Below, piece by piece: positions 7,407-14,287 of a stretch of 16,052 nucleotides of DNA. The position numbers and the translations under genes were made by a program. The first letter of the stretch is position 1. Every line of letters starts with the position of its first letter. Source of the DNA: Candidatus Methanogaster sp. UBA203 (GTDB taxonomy: Archaea; Halobacteriota; Methanosarcinia; Methanosarcinales; Methanogasteraceae); assembly GCA_002503595.1 (NCBI GenBank), contig DASC01000040.1, positions 2,981 to 19,032 on the forward strand, in the 5' to 3' direction. A model generated the notes under the pieces. That model ran no database searches. It was not told where the DNA came from and saw only the letters and a program-made list of their open reading frames with translations.

Positions 7407-8181
7407 CTTTGAGAGAGAGGTTGGTTTCATCTGGGATGTCGATGGTGTCATCGTTGACAGCCCGCATGAACTGGCATGGCGGCTCACCGCAGAGAAGTGG
7501 GGCGTTGGTGAGGGGAGACTCGATTCAAGGTTTTATCGTGATTACGTATCTGGCAGACCCAGATACGAGGGTGGCAATGAGATCCTGATGCGGTTCGGGG
7601 TATACGAACATCTCGGCGCAGGACCGGACGCGGAGAAAGAGAAGGTGCTGGAACAGTACTGCACCCAGAAGAATGAACTGTTCAGGGAACTGGTTCGTGA
7701 GGGCAGATTCAACGTCTTTGGAACATCGATTGCGATGGTTATTGAAGCAAGGACGAGGGGGGTGATGCAGGCAGTGGCATCTGCATCGAAGAACGCGAAA
7801 AGTCTGCTCATGCAGATAACCAGCGATTGGATATTTAAGGTTGTCCGGAGACGGTATGATTTCATAGAGGAAAAGAATTCGTTATATTCCCTCTTCGATG
7901 TGGATGCTTCAGGACTGACTGGTAAGGACAAGTCAGAGATATTTGCATTTGCGGCACAGAGGCTGCATGAGTTATCAGGTGGCAAGATCAGACATTATAT
8001 CGTGTTCGAGGATGCACCATCTGGCATAGAGGCGTGCAAGAAGAACAGGATGTTTGGCATTGGGATACGGAGAATCGGAGAGAGATCTGCCCTTGTTGAG
8101 GCTGGCGCAGATATCGTGGTCGATGATCTCGGTAAACTGAGTTATGATGAGTTGAAATCCGCATTCCTGAAGATCTTCTGA
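7396..8181 (+). CDS. HAD-family hydrolase, beta-phosphoglucomutase-like
   Basis: 261 residues with all HAD motifs. Motif I is WDVDGVIVDS (nucleophile Asp14, acid/base Asp16). The cap domain holds GRPRYEG (53-59). Motif II is ASASKN (Ser at 129/131), motif III lysine is in GKDKSEIF (~177-179) and motif IV is FEDAPSGIEA (Glu205, Asp206). This is the PGMB-like subfamily of beta-phosphoglucomutases and sugar phosphatases. Overlap by 11 bp with the GH65 gene implies co-translation and a linked reaction, converting beta-glucose 1-phosphate to glucose 6-phosphate. Motif III reads GKDKSE rather than the common GKPAPD, and the region before it (about 140-170) is longer than in small beta-PGMs, so a sugar-phosphate phosphatase is a possible alternative. 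Confidence 0.85.
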   Translation: MVIDFEREVGFIWDVDGVIVDSPHELAWRLTAEKWGVGEGRLDSRFYRDYVSGRPRYEGGNEILMRFGVYEHLGAGPDAEKEKVLEQYCTQKNELFRELVREGRFNVFGTSIAMVIEARTRGVMQAVASASKNAKSLLMQITSDWIFKVVRRRYDFIEEKNSLYSLFDVDASGLTGKDKSEIFAFAAQRLHELSGGKIRHYIVFEDAPSGIEACKKNRMFGIGIRRIGERSALVEAGADIVVDDLGKLSYDELKSAFLKIF

Positions 8182-8195
8182 AATGACAAATATCT

Positions 8196-8425
8196 TCATT
8201 TTCGGTCATCTATCTTGAATACGACTCTTTTAACTTCTTTCTTGCCCCGTATATCTTCTTTTTCCAGTGGGAATTTCGTCATGATCCTCGTGTATGTGCG
8301 GTCCGATGCGTGAGTATATGGTCAGTGCGTCTGCTCACGAGATTGAACGCCGAGACGATGTGGTGGGGCACATCCGGTTCAAGTTGTGCGCAGACCCTTC
8401 TCAGTCATCAGCGTCTTTGCTGACT
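8196..8425 (-). pseudogene. Candidate frame-broken gene remnant, unidentified
   Basis: The gap after the HAD gene has no intact ORF, but on the minus strand three successive frames each give protein-like text, in order and without overlap. They are LEPDVPHHIVSAFNLVSRR (about 8390-8330), then DALTIYSRIGPHIHEDHDE (about 8330-8270), then PLEKEDIRGKKEVKRVVF running to a TGA at 8196-8198. A further fragment upstream reads KTLMTEKGLRTT. Joined, they read like the C-terminal ~75 residues of one protein broken by about three frameshifts. I do not recognise the family. It lies downstream of the TadC-like gene on the same strand. This could be chance, and on the plus strand the same DNA is T-rich and could simply be a terminator region. 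Confidence 0.35.
8215..8272 (+). terminator. T-rich stretch after the GH65-HAD operon
   Basis: Several oligo-T runs (CTTTT, CTTCTTTCTT, CTTCTTTTTCC) follow the HAD stop at 8181 within 100 bp. Archaeal transcription often ends at such runs without a hairpin. The evidence is composition only. Confidence 0.3.
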
Positions 8426-8433
8426 GTGAATGG

Positions 8434-10728
8434 TCACACCCCGCCCACCATCAACTTGAAGATCAGAAGCGCGACCGTCATCATGATCATGGAGTGTTTG
8501 AGTCCTGACATCACGCTGCCCTCGCCCATCACACCTGCTATCAGTCCGGAGCAGAAACCCTGGATCAGTGATGCATGGAAGAACATCCGTTTGTATGCAT
8601 TAAGGTCGAAAGCACCAAGGAAGCCGCCGCCGCCTGCCGCACCGGAAGCCGCCATCTCTTCGCCTGCCTCCGCCATCTGGGAGAGAAATGAATCCGTGAT
8701 CACATAGATGACCCCGACAAAAACAAGGAATGAGATATATATGATCACAATATATATCATCATGTTCATCCCCCGTTCCCGTTTCAGGGTCTGCTCGGTC
8801 TCTGCGTCCCGCGCAGCAACACTGAGCACCTCGCCGACATCACCGCTCGATTCGTTCGCTTTGGTGATCAGCGTGATCGACCTTGCGACTACGTGCGTCC
8901 TGATGCGGTTCGCAAACCGGGTCAGCGCGTCATTGACATCCAGCCCCCAGTCGATATCCTTCCAGACCAGTTTGATCTGCTTGCTGATCGCGCCGGTGTC
9001 GGATTTCGCCATCAGTTTGATCGAGTCCCTTATCGTCATGCCGGTCTCGTTTGTGCTCGCCATCCGCCCTAAGAAGTCCGGGATCTGCTTCTGGAGTTTT
9101 CTCTCACGCGCCATCTTCCTCTCGTGGAAGAATGCAAGCGGAACGAGTGCTATGTACGCAACGTACACGAGATAATCGTCCAGGAAGTTGACTGTGAGGT
9201 CGAAACTCATTAGTTCGTGCCGATGCGTCACATACGCGACTGCGAATACTATCAGTGCGGCAGGCGCGCTTACGAGCAGTATGTTGGCTGGATGCAACTT
9301 CACAGACTTTAGCGGATCCTTAAGCGACTGCCTTACTGCAAGCGTCTTTTTGGAGTTTATAAATCGCGTCCACATCTTCTTCAACCCGAGCAGCCGTTCG
9401 ATCTTGGGATCCGCGGGAGCGTTCTTATCGACCTTCAGGTGTACCAGCTCAGGCGGCATCACGACCTCGTGATCGAGTTTCGCCCGCGTTCTTAAGAGTG
9501 CCGGAATGCCACCTGCCGCTGGCGAGAGCATGTTGATCATGACCACGAACATGACAGAACCTATTGGGATCACCGCATAGATGATCGCATAGAGCATCAT
9601 ATCGTTTCCGGATCCCATCAGCACCATCATCACGCCCATGATGATGATAAAGAGAGGACCTGCCACGAAAGCGGTCACGTAAGACTCCGCTATAAGCCCA
9701 AGCGTCTCGAGATAGCCCTTCTGGTCGATGATCGCCTCCTTCAGATACTGGTCAGACTTATCCTTGAAGTATTTGGGGATGTCGCCACCACTATCGATGA
9801 CCGAGAGCAGGTTGTGCGTCAGGTCCTGAAACTTGGCAGACGGTGTCAATTCGGAGGTGTTCCGAAGAGCGGTCCTGAGATCGTGCCCGAAATACTCCAT
9901 ATCCCGCACAATCGTGTCCACTTCATTTGCAACCTCGCCGTACGTGTCTTTGCATTCTGCAAGCGACCTGAATATCTCGACGATGTTCATGCCGCCATTG
10001 GAGAGCGCATACATGAACGTGACCGCATACGGGAGATTCCGGTCGATATCGCCCTTGCGCTCGCCTGCTTTAAATGCCGGGTAGAGCAGGAAGATGACAT
10101 ATACAATCCCTCCGAGCACGATGCTTAAGAAGACTATAATGAACAGGGTGAGAAATATCCACTTGTAATCGATCAGCCATGCCGTCGATTCGCTGAATGT
10201 CAGTTTTGTGATCTTGTCAGGAAGTCCGATGACCTCGATCACAACAAAAGAGATGATCATTCCGAGAATCGCTCCGATGATCCCTGCAACCATGGAGTAG
10301 AAGAGCGAGCTCGAGACATACAGCTCATACGATACCGGGATGCGGGCTTGCTGCAGTTTGACGCGTAGACTCTGGTACTGTGCTGCCTGCGCCCTGATGC
10401 GATCACCGAGCACCACGAACGGAACCATCATGAACAGACGTAACCAGTGATGGAACCGTTTTGCAAATTCGTCGAGCGCGCCGGATTTCCCATACTCTGC
10501 CCCGCATGAAGTCTCATCGATCGCAGAAAGGATCTTCATCTTATGCCCGGCGTCCCCTTCCCCGGGCTCTGCATCTCCCTCTTCCATCAGTTCGAGCAAC
10601 TCTGGCTCCAGCGGTTGCTCTGTCAAAACCGGAGGGTCACTCATCGACGGGAGTTTGAGCCCCCCCACTTCTTTGTCTGCCTCCTCTGTCCGGACGGCTG
10701 ACCCCACTTCGCCACCTTGCAGTTCCAT
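8434..10728 (-). CDS. Archaeal type IV pilus/type II secretion platform protein with two GspF domains (TadC/FlaJ-like)
   Basis: 764 residues. An acidic N-terminal region (about 1-75, rich in Glu/Asp/Pro) precedes two GspF (T2SSF) modules. Module one has membrane helices at about 140-165, 190-220, 355-385 and 390-415. Module two has helices at about 505-525, 540-560 and 670-695 and ends in a hydrophobic C-terminus. Each cytoplasmic part shows the expected helical pattern (NLPYAVTFMYALSNGGMNIV; IPDFLGRMASTNETGMTIRD). Such proteins form the inner-membrane platform that, with a secretion ATPase, assembles pilin-like fibres. Neither the ATPase nor an obvious pilin operon is in the window. It starts 13 bp after the cupredoxin-like gene, so the two are probably co-transcribed. 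No Shine-Dalgarno site precedes this ATG, and an internal Met at residue 29 is an alternative start. Confidence 0.88.
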   Translation of the reverse strand: MELQGGEVGSAVRTEEADKEVGGLKLPSMSDPPVLTEQPLEPELLELMEEGDAEPGEGDAGHKMKILSAIDETSCGAEYGKSGALDEFAKRFHHWLRLFMMVPFVVLGDRIRAQAAQYQSLRVKLQQARIPVSYELYVSSSLFYSMVAGIIGAILGMIISFVVIEVIGLPDKITKLTFSESTAWLIDYKWIFLTLFIIVFLSIVLGGIVYVIFLLYPAFKAGERKGDIDRNLPYAVTFMYALSNGGMNIVEIFRSLAECKDTYGEVANEVDTIVRDMEYFGHDLRTALRNTSELTPSAKFQDLTHNLLSVIDSGGDIPKYFKDKSDQYLKEAIIDQKGYLETLGLIAESYVTAFVAGPLFIIIMGVMMVLMGSGNDMMLYAIIYAVIPIGSVMFVVMINMLSPAAGGIPALLRTRAKLDHEVVMPPELVHLKVDKNAPADPKIERLLGLKKMWTRFINSKKTLAVRQSLKDPLKSVKLHPANILLVSAPAALIVFAVAYVTHRHELMSFDLTVNFLDDYLVYVAYIALVPLAFFHERKMARERKLQKQIPDFLGRMASTNETGMTIRDSIKLMAKSDTGAISKQIKLVWKDIDWGLDVNDALTRFANRIRTHVVARSITLITKANESSGDVGEVLSVAARDAETEQTLKRERGMNMMIYIVIIYISFLVFVGVIYVITDSFLSQMAEAGEEMAASGAAGGGGFLGAFDLNAYKRMFFHASLIQGFCSGLIAGVMGEGSVMSGLKHSMIMMTVALLIFKLMVGGV

Positions 10729-10741
10729 ATTCTCAGCGGTA

Positions 10742-11332
10742 TTATTTGACTATTATTGTTCCTTGCATACTATGAAAATACTCGCACCCATAATGATACG
10801 TTCCGGTTGAATTGAATGTGTAAGTGAACTCGGAGCCAAACGGAATCTCAACAGGCTGCCACAGACCATCGTCGCTCGTCAGGATATACTTCCCCTGTTT
10901 AGATGTATCTTCATTGATCCAGACGACGCTGTCGTTTCGCGCAATCGTGCAGTTGACCGGATTGAAGTTGAAGCTCGGCGTGACATACGGGTTGATTACG
11001 ACTGTGTGTATCTCTGGTAGATGCGCCGGAGTCACCGGGGTCCCTATCGGAGTCGGTTCTGTGGTGGGCGTCGGTATGGCCGTGGGCGCAACGGTTGGCG
11101 CGGCAGTAGGTTTTGTCTCAGGGACCTGTTTGGTGGGCGTTTCCTCTGCAACAACACCCTCCCCGTCGTCGGTTGGCATCAATCCCGGAACGAATACTAC
11201 CGCCAGCAGAGCAAGGATAAGTAGTGCCAGCGCAGCCACAACAAGCAATCCCCTGGAACCGCCGCCGCACCACTCATTAAACTCATCCCAGCTATCCAAA
11301 ATTTTAACGTACATCTCTGATGCAAATCCCAT
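10742..11332 (-). CDS. Membrane-anchored cupredoxin-like protein with Pro/Thr stalk
   Basis: 196 residues. A 28-residue N-terminal segment ends in GSRG and is followed by one membrane helix (about 29-50). A Pro/Thr-rich stalk (65-102) links to a cupredoxin-like domain (about 108-196) with the fold pattern DSVVWINED...FTYTFNSTGTYHYGCEYFHSMQGTIIV. The domain would lie outside the membrane. Blue-copper ligands are not all in place: the first His expected after WxNxD is Lys/Tyr (TSKQGKY), and the C-x2-H-x2-M pattern reads C183-E-Y-F-H187-S-M189, with His one position late. It may therefore bind copper poorly or not at all. Start choice is strong: AGGAGG lies 10 bases upstream. It is followed after 13 bp by the TadC-like gene, which hints at a surface-structure role. 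Confidence 0.8.
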   Translation of the reverse strand: MGFASEMYVKILDSWDEFNEWCGGGSRGLLVVAALALLILALLAVVFVPGLMPTDDGEGVVAEETPTKQVPETKPTAAPTVAPTAIPTPTTEPTPIGTPVTPAHLPEIHTVVINPYVTPSFNFNPVNCTIARNDSVVWINEDTSKQGKYILTSDDGLWQPVEIPFGSEFTYTFNSTGTYHYGCEYFHSMQGTIIVK

Positions 11333-11342
11333 TATGATACGC

Positions 11343-11348
11343 CTCCTA
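11343..11348 (-). promoter_or_regulatory. Strong Shine-Dalgarno site of the cupredoxin-like gene
   Basis: The minus strand reads AGGAGG ten bases before the ATG at 11330-11332. It is the only full AGGAGG site seen in the window and fixes the start of this gene. Confidence 0.7.
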
Positions 11349-11379
11349 TCTCGTTTCCACCAAATTCCTGATTGATTAT

Positions 11380-11396
11380 CGTATACACATATACGC
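11380..11396 (-). promoter_or_regulatory. TATA-containing inverted repeat (promoter/operator candidate)
   Basis: CGTATA-CACA-TATACG (11381-11396) is a 6-bp inverted repeat with a 4-bp spacer. It lies about 50-65 bp before the cupredoxin-like start and is also upstream of the divergent DUF366 gene. The TATA-like core is placed suitably for a minus-strand start near 11360. The symmetry could make it a binding site for a dimeric regulator. Confidence 0.35.
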
Positions 11397-11403
11397 CACT
11401 CCT

Positions 11404-11434
11404 CTTATTAAAATGAACCCAAGCCATATTAATC
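11404..11434 (+). promoter_or_regulatory. Two possible TATA boxes for the DUF366 gene
   Basis: TTATTAAAA (11404-11412) and CATATTAATC (11426-11435) are both spaced to give transcripts starting between about 11433 and 11457. The first would suit the ATG at 11447, the second the ATG at 11483. Confidence 0.3.
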
Positions 11435-11482
11435 TTACCGGATGATGTGTGTTGTATGTGCCCTATGTGCCCTATGAGTTCG

Positions 11483-12049
11483 ATGAAATCCGTTGTTATA
11501 GGCCGCCAGATGATGTATGACGGCTCGCAGATCGATCCGCTGTGGGCTTACGAACATCTGGACGTGCGCGGCGATTCGGTCATCGTATTCCGTGGCGCGA
11601 TGGATGTGGTGCATATCAAAGACATCGAGGATGAGAAGGATGGAAAAGCGATAAGAGGGGACTCTCTGATCCATCTCATCGTTGAGCGGTTCGACTCGCC
11701 TGCAAACATGCGGCACGCATACTATCTCCAGCGGATCCTGATCGTTTGCGTCCAGGATGTCTTGAGAAACCTCGGCGTCACTGCAGAGAGGAGCGGGGAC
11801 GATCTCTTTGTGGACGGTGGGAAACTAACCGTGAGCATCGCAACAGCAGGAATCTCGTCAGAGAAGATCCACTGTGGCATCAACCTGACCGGCAGGGGAA
11901 CGCCCGCGGAAGCGAATGCGGTCGGGCTATCCGAACTCGGGATCGATCCGGACTCGTGGAAGGAGATTGGAAAGGAGATTGCGGATCGGTTCGTCTATGA
12001 GATCAAGGACATCGAGTCGGATATCTGCAAAACAAGACCTCTGGCATGA
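11483..12049 (+). CDS. DUF366 family protein
   Basis: About 188 residues from the ATG at 11483. The frame is open upstream and other in-frame ATGs exist at 11447, 11459 and 11468, but those add only a Met/Cys/Pro repeat (MCCMCPMCPMSS). Family-like sequence begins at MKSVVIGRQMMYDGSQIDPL, followed by WAYEHLDVRGDSVIVFRG. DUF366 is an archaea-rich family of unknown function. From general knowledge its fold is related to the biotin/lipoate ligase and class II synthetase core. The C-terminal half (KLTVSIAT...EKIHCGINL, about residues 112-140) resembles the lysine-containing strand of that superfamily, but no substrate can be named. It stands alone, divergent from the cupredoxin-like gene, and is followed by repeat copy A. 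Confidence 0.72.
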   Translation: MKSVVIGRQMMYDGSQIDPLWAYEHLDVRGDSVIVFRGAMDVVHIKDIEDEKDGKAIRGDSLIHLIVERFDSPANMRHAYYLQRILIVCVQDVLRNLGVTAERSGDDLFVDGGKLTVSIATAGISSEKIHCGINLTGRGTPAEANAVGLSELGIDPDSWKEIGKEIADRFVYEIKDIESDICKTRPLA

Positions 12050-12064
12050 TCACGGGAGGCACTC

Positions 12065-12177
12065 TCTGAAAATCAAGTGATTTATCACCGCAGAGGGCGC
12101 GGAGAGCGCGGAGTTTCGAGACCGTTTCAATCCTCTGCGTGGCTCTGCGTGCTCTGCGGTAGAATCTAAGGCATGGC
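12065..12177 (+). repeat. Palindromic GCAGAG-type repeat, copy A
   Basis: The unit begins TCTGAAAA, then GTGATTTATCACCGCAGAG, and ends CTCTGCGGTAGAATCTAAGG-CATGGC. Inside, three CGC(A/G)GAG heptads on the left face three CTCTGCG heptads on the right, spaced 9-10 bp, so the whole can fold into a long hairpin with arms CCGCAGAG (12088-12095) and CTCTGCGG (12152-12159). Its near-identical partner in inverted orientation is at 15162-15298. It fills almost all of the space between DUF366 and the DUF457 gene. Confidence 0.85.
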
Positions 12178-12205
12178 GATTCCACTTAAAAAAGCAACAG
12201 TGTCA

Positions 12206-12646
12206 TCACGGGATAATAATCATTATCGCCGCTCCGATTGCGATTGCCTGGATGATCAGATTGAAAATCCGGTTATCAGACCTTATCTTCCCGCCGATTA
12301 CCGGGAATCTCACCCGCTTTCTACTAAATGGCATCCAGAGCGGCACACCGTTTGGGGTCAGCGAATCGAGCACCAGGTGCAAGATCACAGCGAGCGAGGC
12401 AAGTGAAGCGTAAAACAGCGTGGATGGGGATTTCCCAAGCGCGAGCACGAGCGCGCCCGAAAAGAGCGCGAACGCGAGTGTATGCGTAACCTCACGGTGC
12501 TCAAGGGTTGGGACGTGGACATCGAAGTCACTTATGATCGACCACGTTACGGTCCAGCAGAGGATGCAGAGCGCGTTATGCGATGTGTAGTGCAGTGCAA
12601 GCGATGCGAGCAGTATCCCAGAGGCGGCATGGGTCAGTTGTTTCAT
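12206..12646 (-). CDS. DUF457/YdjM-like membrane-bound metal-dependent hydrolase
   Basis: About 146 residues from the ATG at 12644-12646 (MKQLTHAASG). The frame stays open to an ATG at 12757, but the extra 37 residues look unlike the family and would overlap the start of hisH. Numbered from the shorter start, His6, Asp40 and Asp42 (SDFDVHVP), His50 and His55 (LEHREVTHTL) and HLVLDSLTPNG (His90, Asp94) match the metal-ligand pattern of DUF457/YdjM proteins. About four hydrophobic helices are present. E. coli YdjM is an inner-membrane protein of this group. Archaeal members are uncharacterised and their substrate is unknown. It is divergent from hisH and lies inside the two inverted repeats. 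Confidence 0.8.
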   Translation of the reverse strand: MKQLTHAASGILLASLALHYTSHNALCILCWTVTWSIISDFDVHVPTLEHREVTHTLAFALFSGALVLALGKSPSTLFYASLASLAVILHLVLDSLTPNGVPLWMPFSRKRVRFPVIGGKIRSDNRIFNLIIQAIAIGAAIMIIIP

Positions 12647-12755
12647 GGCAGGTATCACTTCTTTAAGAATCTCACAGGCGGCTTTAATTAACCCATCCTT
12701 GCGCGGATCAACAGAGTCGATCAATTGATAACCATTACAAGAACACCAGTTAACC

Positions 12756-13352
12756 ATGATCGCGATAATCGACTATGGGATGGGAAACTTACGAAGCATC
12801 CACAACGCCCTTACGAAGGTGGGCGGAGATGCGGTCATCGTATCGGATAGCAGAGACCTCTCAGACGCCGATGGTATTGTCATTCCGGGTGTCGGATCGT
12901 TTGGCGATGCGATGCACAACTTAACGCCGTTTGCGGACAGATTATTCGATTCGGTAGACTCTGGAACGCCCCTGCTTGGAATCTGTATCGGGATGCAGGT
13001 TCTCTTCGATAGGAGCGAGGAGAGTGATGGTGCGGGATTCGGCCTTATTAAAGGGGACGTCGTCCGCCTGCCCGAGGGAGTCAAAATCCCGCAGATGGGG
13101 TGGAACGAACTTACGATACGCCGCGACACCGACCTCCTTGCAGGGATCGATGACGGCGATTTCTTCTATTTCGTGCATTCGTATTACTGTGTTCCAGAGG
13201 ACTCCGGGATAATCGTTGCAACGACCGATTACGGCGTGGATCTGGCGTGCGTTGTCTCGAAGGAGAATGTCCATGCGGTCCAGTTCCATCCTGAGAAATC
13301 GAGCAAGAAAGGGCTTCGGCTCCTTGAAAACTTCGTGGAGATGGTTAAATAA
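12756..13352 (+). CDS. hisH: Imidazole glycerol phosphate synthase, glutaminase subunit HisH
   Basis: 198 residues, full length. Class I glutamine amidotransferase motifs are clear: IDYGMGNLRS (5-14), IPGVGSFGDAM (43-53) with the oxyanion-strand PGVG, nucleophile Cys77 in GICIGMQVLF, and the His178/Glu180 dyad in QFHPEKSS. HisH releases ammonia from glutamine and passes it to HisF for imidazole ring closure in histidine synthesis, also yielding AICAR. The ATG at 12756 has no Shine-Dalgarno site, so the mRNA is probably leaderless or short-leader. The last residues (ENFVEMVK) are encoded partly by a 19-bp repeat found again before hisF. The present stop (TAA 13350-13352) appears to be a replacement end created by an insertion, as the copy before hisF would read ENFVEMTRC. 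Confidence 0.97.
   Translation: MIAIIDYGMGNLRSIHNALTKVGGDAVIVSDSRDLSDADGIVIPGVGSFGDAMHNLTPFADRLFDSVDSGTPLLGICIGMQVLFDRSEESDGAGFGLIKGDVVRLPEGVKIPQMGWNELTIRRDTDLLAGIDDGDFFYFVHSYYCVPEDSGIIVATTDYGVDLACVVSKENVHAVQFHPEKSSKKGLRLLENFVEMVK
13325..13343 (+). repeat. 19-bp direct repeat, left copy, in hisH 3' end
   Basis: TGAAAACTTCGTGGAGATG encodes part of the hisH C-terminus (ENFVEM). The identical 19 bp recurs at 14288-14306, directly before hisF. The two copies bracket the UPF0175-DUF3368 pair with 944 bp between them. Confidence 0.9.
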
Positions 13353-13414
13353 ATTCTGGTTTTCCCACCGCTAAGAATTCGTAGGTGTGAACATACGTTT
13401 ATGATCAGTCAGGA

Positions 13415-13461
13415 CTTATATTTGGTTGCGATATGGCTATATACTGCTATTTGAGAGGTGA
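13415..13461 (+). promoter_or_regulatory. Promoter and Shine-Dalgarno site of the toxin-antitoxin pair
   Basis: CTTATATT (13415-13422) is placed to start transcription near 13445. AGAGGTGA (13454-13461), a strong archaeal Shine-Dalgarno site, lies 6 bases before the antitoxin ATG (13468). The module thus carries its own expression signals. Confidence 0.55.
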
Positions 13462-13467
13462 ACGAAG

Positions 13468-13725
13468 ATGGAAATGCTACTGAAGATAGAGGAGAGTGAG
13501 ATTTACCCGCTTGCAGAGATTGCAAAGATTGAGAAAACTGAAATAACGACAACGATAACTTCGTTATTGCACGAATGGATTGAAAAAAAGGTTATCGGGT
13601 TGTACTCGGATGGAAAGATATCGCTCTGGAAAGCCGCAGAGATTCTGGGAATATCGTCGTGGGAGCTGATTGATGTACTGGTCGAGCGTGGGGCTCGGAT
13701 CCAGATCGGGAGAATGGAACATTGA
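13468..13725 (+). CDS. UPF0175 family antitoxin-like protein
   Basis: 85 residues, the normal size of UPF0175 (Pfam UPF0175, antitoxin-like). A C-terminal helix-turn-helix-like segment is recognisable: YSDGKISLWKAAEILGISSW then ELIDVLVERG (about 46-76), matching the family core G-K-I-S-x-x-K-A-A-E-L-x-G-I-S-x-x-E. The start follows a strong AGAGGTGA site. It overlaps the DUF3368 gene by 4 bp (TTGA), typical of antitoxin-toxin pairs. It probably binds DNA or the partner toxin and represses its own promoter, by analogy with other type II systems. The pair sits between hisH and hisF, inside a duplicated sequence, so it is probably a mobile or recently acquired cassette. Confidence 0.88.
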   Translation: MEMLLKIEESEIYPLAEIAKIEKTEITTTITSLLHEWIEKKVIGLYSDGKISLWKAAEILGISSWELIDVLVERGARIQIGRMEH

Positions 13726-14261
13726 TCGTGGTCAGTAATACAACCCCTCTGATATATCTCTCAAAGGCGGATAAATTAACTATTTTAAAGGATTTATTTG
13801 GAAATATTTATATCCCAACAGAAGTGTATAGTGAGGCGGTTGAATCCGGACTTTCAAAAGGTTATTCCGACGCCCAAAGGATAGATACAGCGTGCAAGGA
13901 TTGGATAATCGTAAAATCTGCAAGCGTTGATCCCGAACTGGCGCTAATCCAAAATTTAAGTCGGCATTCCAGCATTGGTGAAACGTTGGTCGGCATACAT
14001 GCAGGGGAGATCGGAGCAATATCACTGGCAATGGAACTTGGTGCAGAATTCCTGATTGCTGACGATAGGGCGGTTATCAGGTTCATTCTCAATATGCCCT
14101 CCTTGTTTAATTTTAGCGTGATCGGAACAGGAGATATACTATGCATCGCTCTTGACAGGGGGATAATCTCCCAAAGCGACTATGACGATTTCTTTCAGAT
14201 ATTCGGGACCGCGGTGGCATTTGTGTCACAGAAACACGGGAGCGATACCAATGTTTTTTAG
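13722..14261 (+). CDS. DUF3368 PIN-like toxin (putative ribonuclease)
   Basis: 179 residues from a TTG start that overlaps the antitoxin stop (TTGA). The start fits the family opening MIVVSNTTPLIYLSKADKL. DUF3368 proteins are PIN-fold relatives and the usual partners of UPF0175. Visible acidic or polar positions are Asn6, Glu34 in PTEVYSE, Glu96 in HAGEIGAISLA and Asp114-Asp115 in FLIADDRAV, followed by the late family motif GTGDILCIALDRGIIS (135-150). The inferred role is metal-dependent RNA cleavage restrained by the antitoxin, but this family has little experimental work. The 5' half is clearly more AT-rich than hisH and hisF, which fits recent arrival. An oligo-T run (14252-14257) overlaps the end of the gene and may terminate the unit. 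Confidence 0.87.
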   Translation: MIVVSNTTPLIYLSKADKLTILKDLFGNIYIPTEVYSEAVESGLSKGYSDAQRIDTACKDWIIVKSASVDPELALIQNLSRHSSIGETLVGIHAGEIGAISLAMELGAEFLIADDRAVIRFILNMPSLFNFSVIGTGDILCIALDRGIISQSDYDDFFQIFGTAVAFVSQKHGSDTNVF

Positions 14262-14287
14262 ATGGTACGATACTATAAACAATCCTG

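Noticed and set aside
8294..8707. 137-residue plus-strand ORF
   Set aside because: It lies mostly antisense to the C-terminus of the TadC-like gene and over the remnant region, has Pro/Ala-rich shadow composition and has no start signal.
12088..12159. CRISPR array in the GCAGAG repeats
   Set aside because: The units are 7 bp with 2-3 bp spacing and are arranged as an inverted hairpin, with no spacers of CRISPR size and no cas genes.
12647..12757. Longer start for the DUF457 gene at 12757
   Set aside because: It would overlap the hisH ATG head-on and add 37 residues unlike the family. The shorter start at 12646 begins at the family motif.
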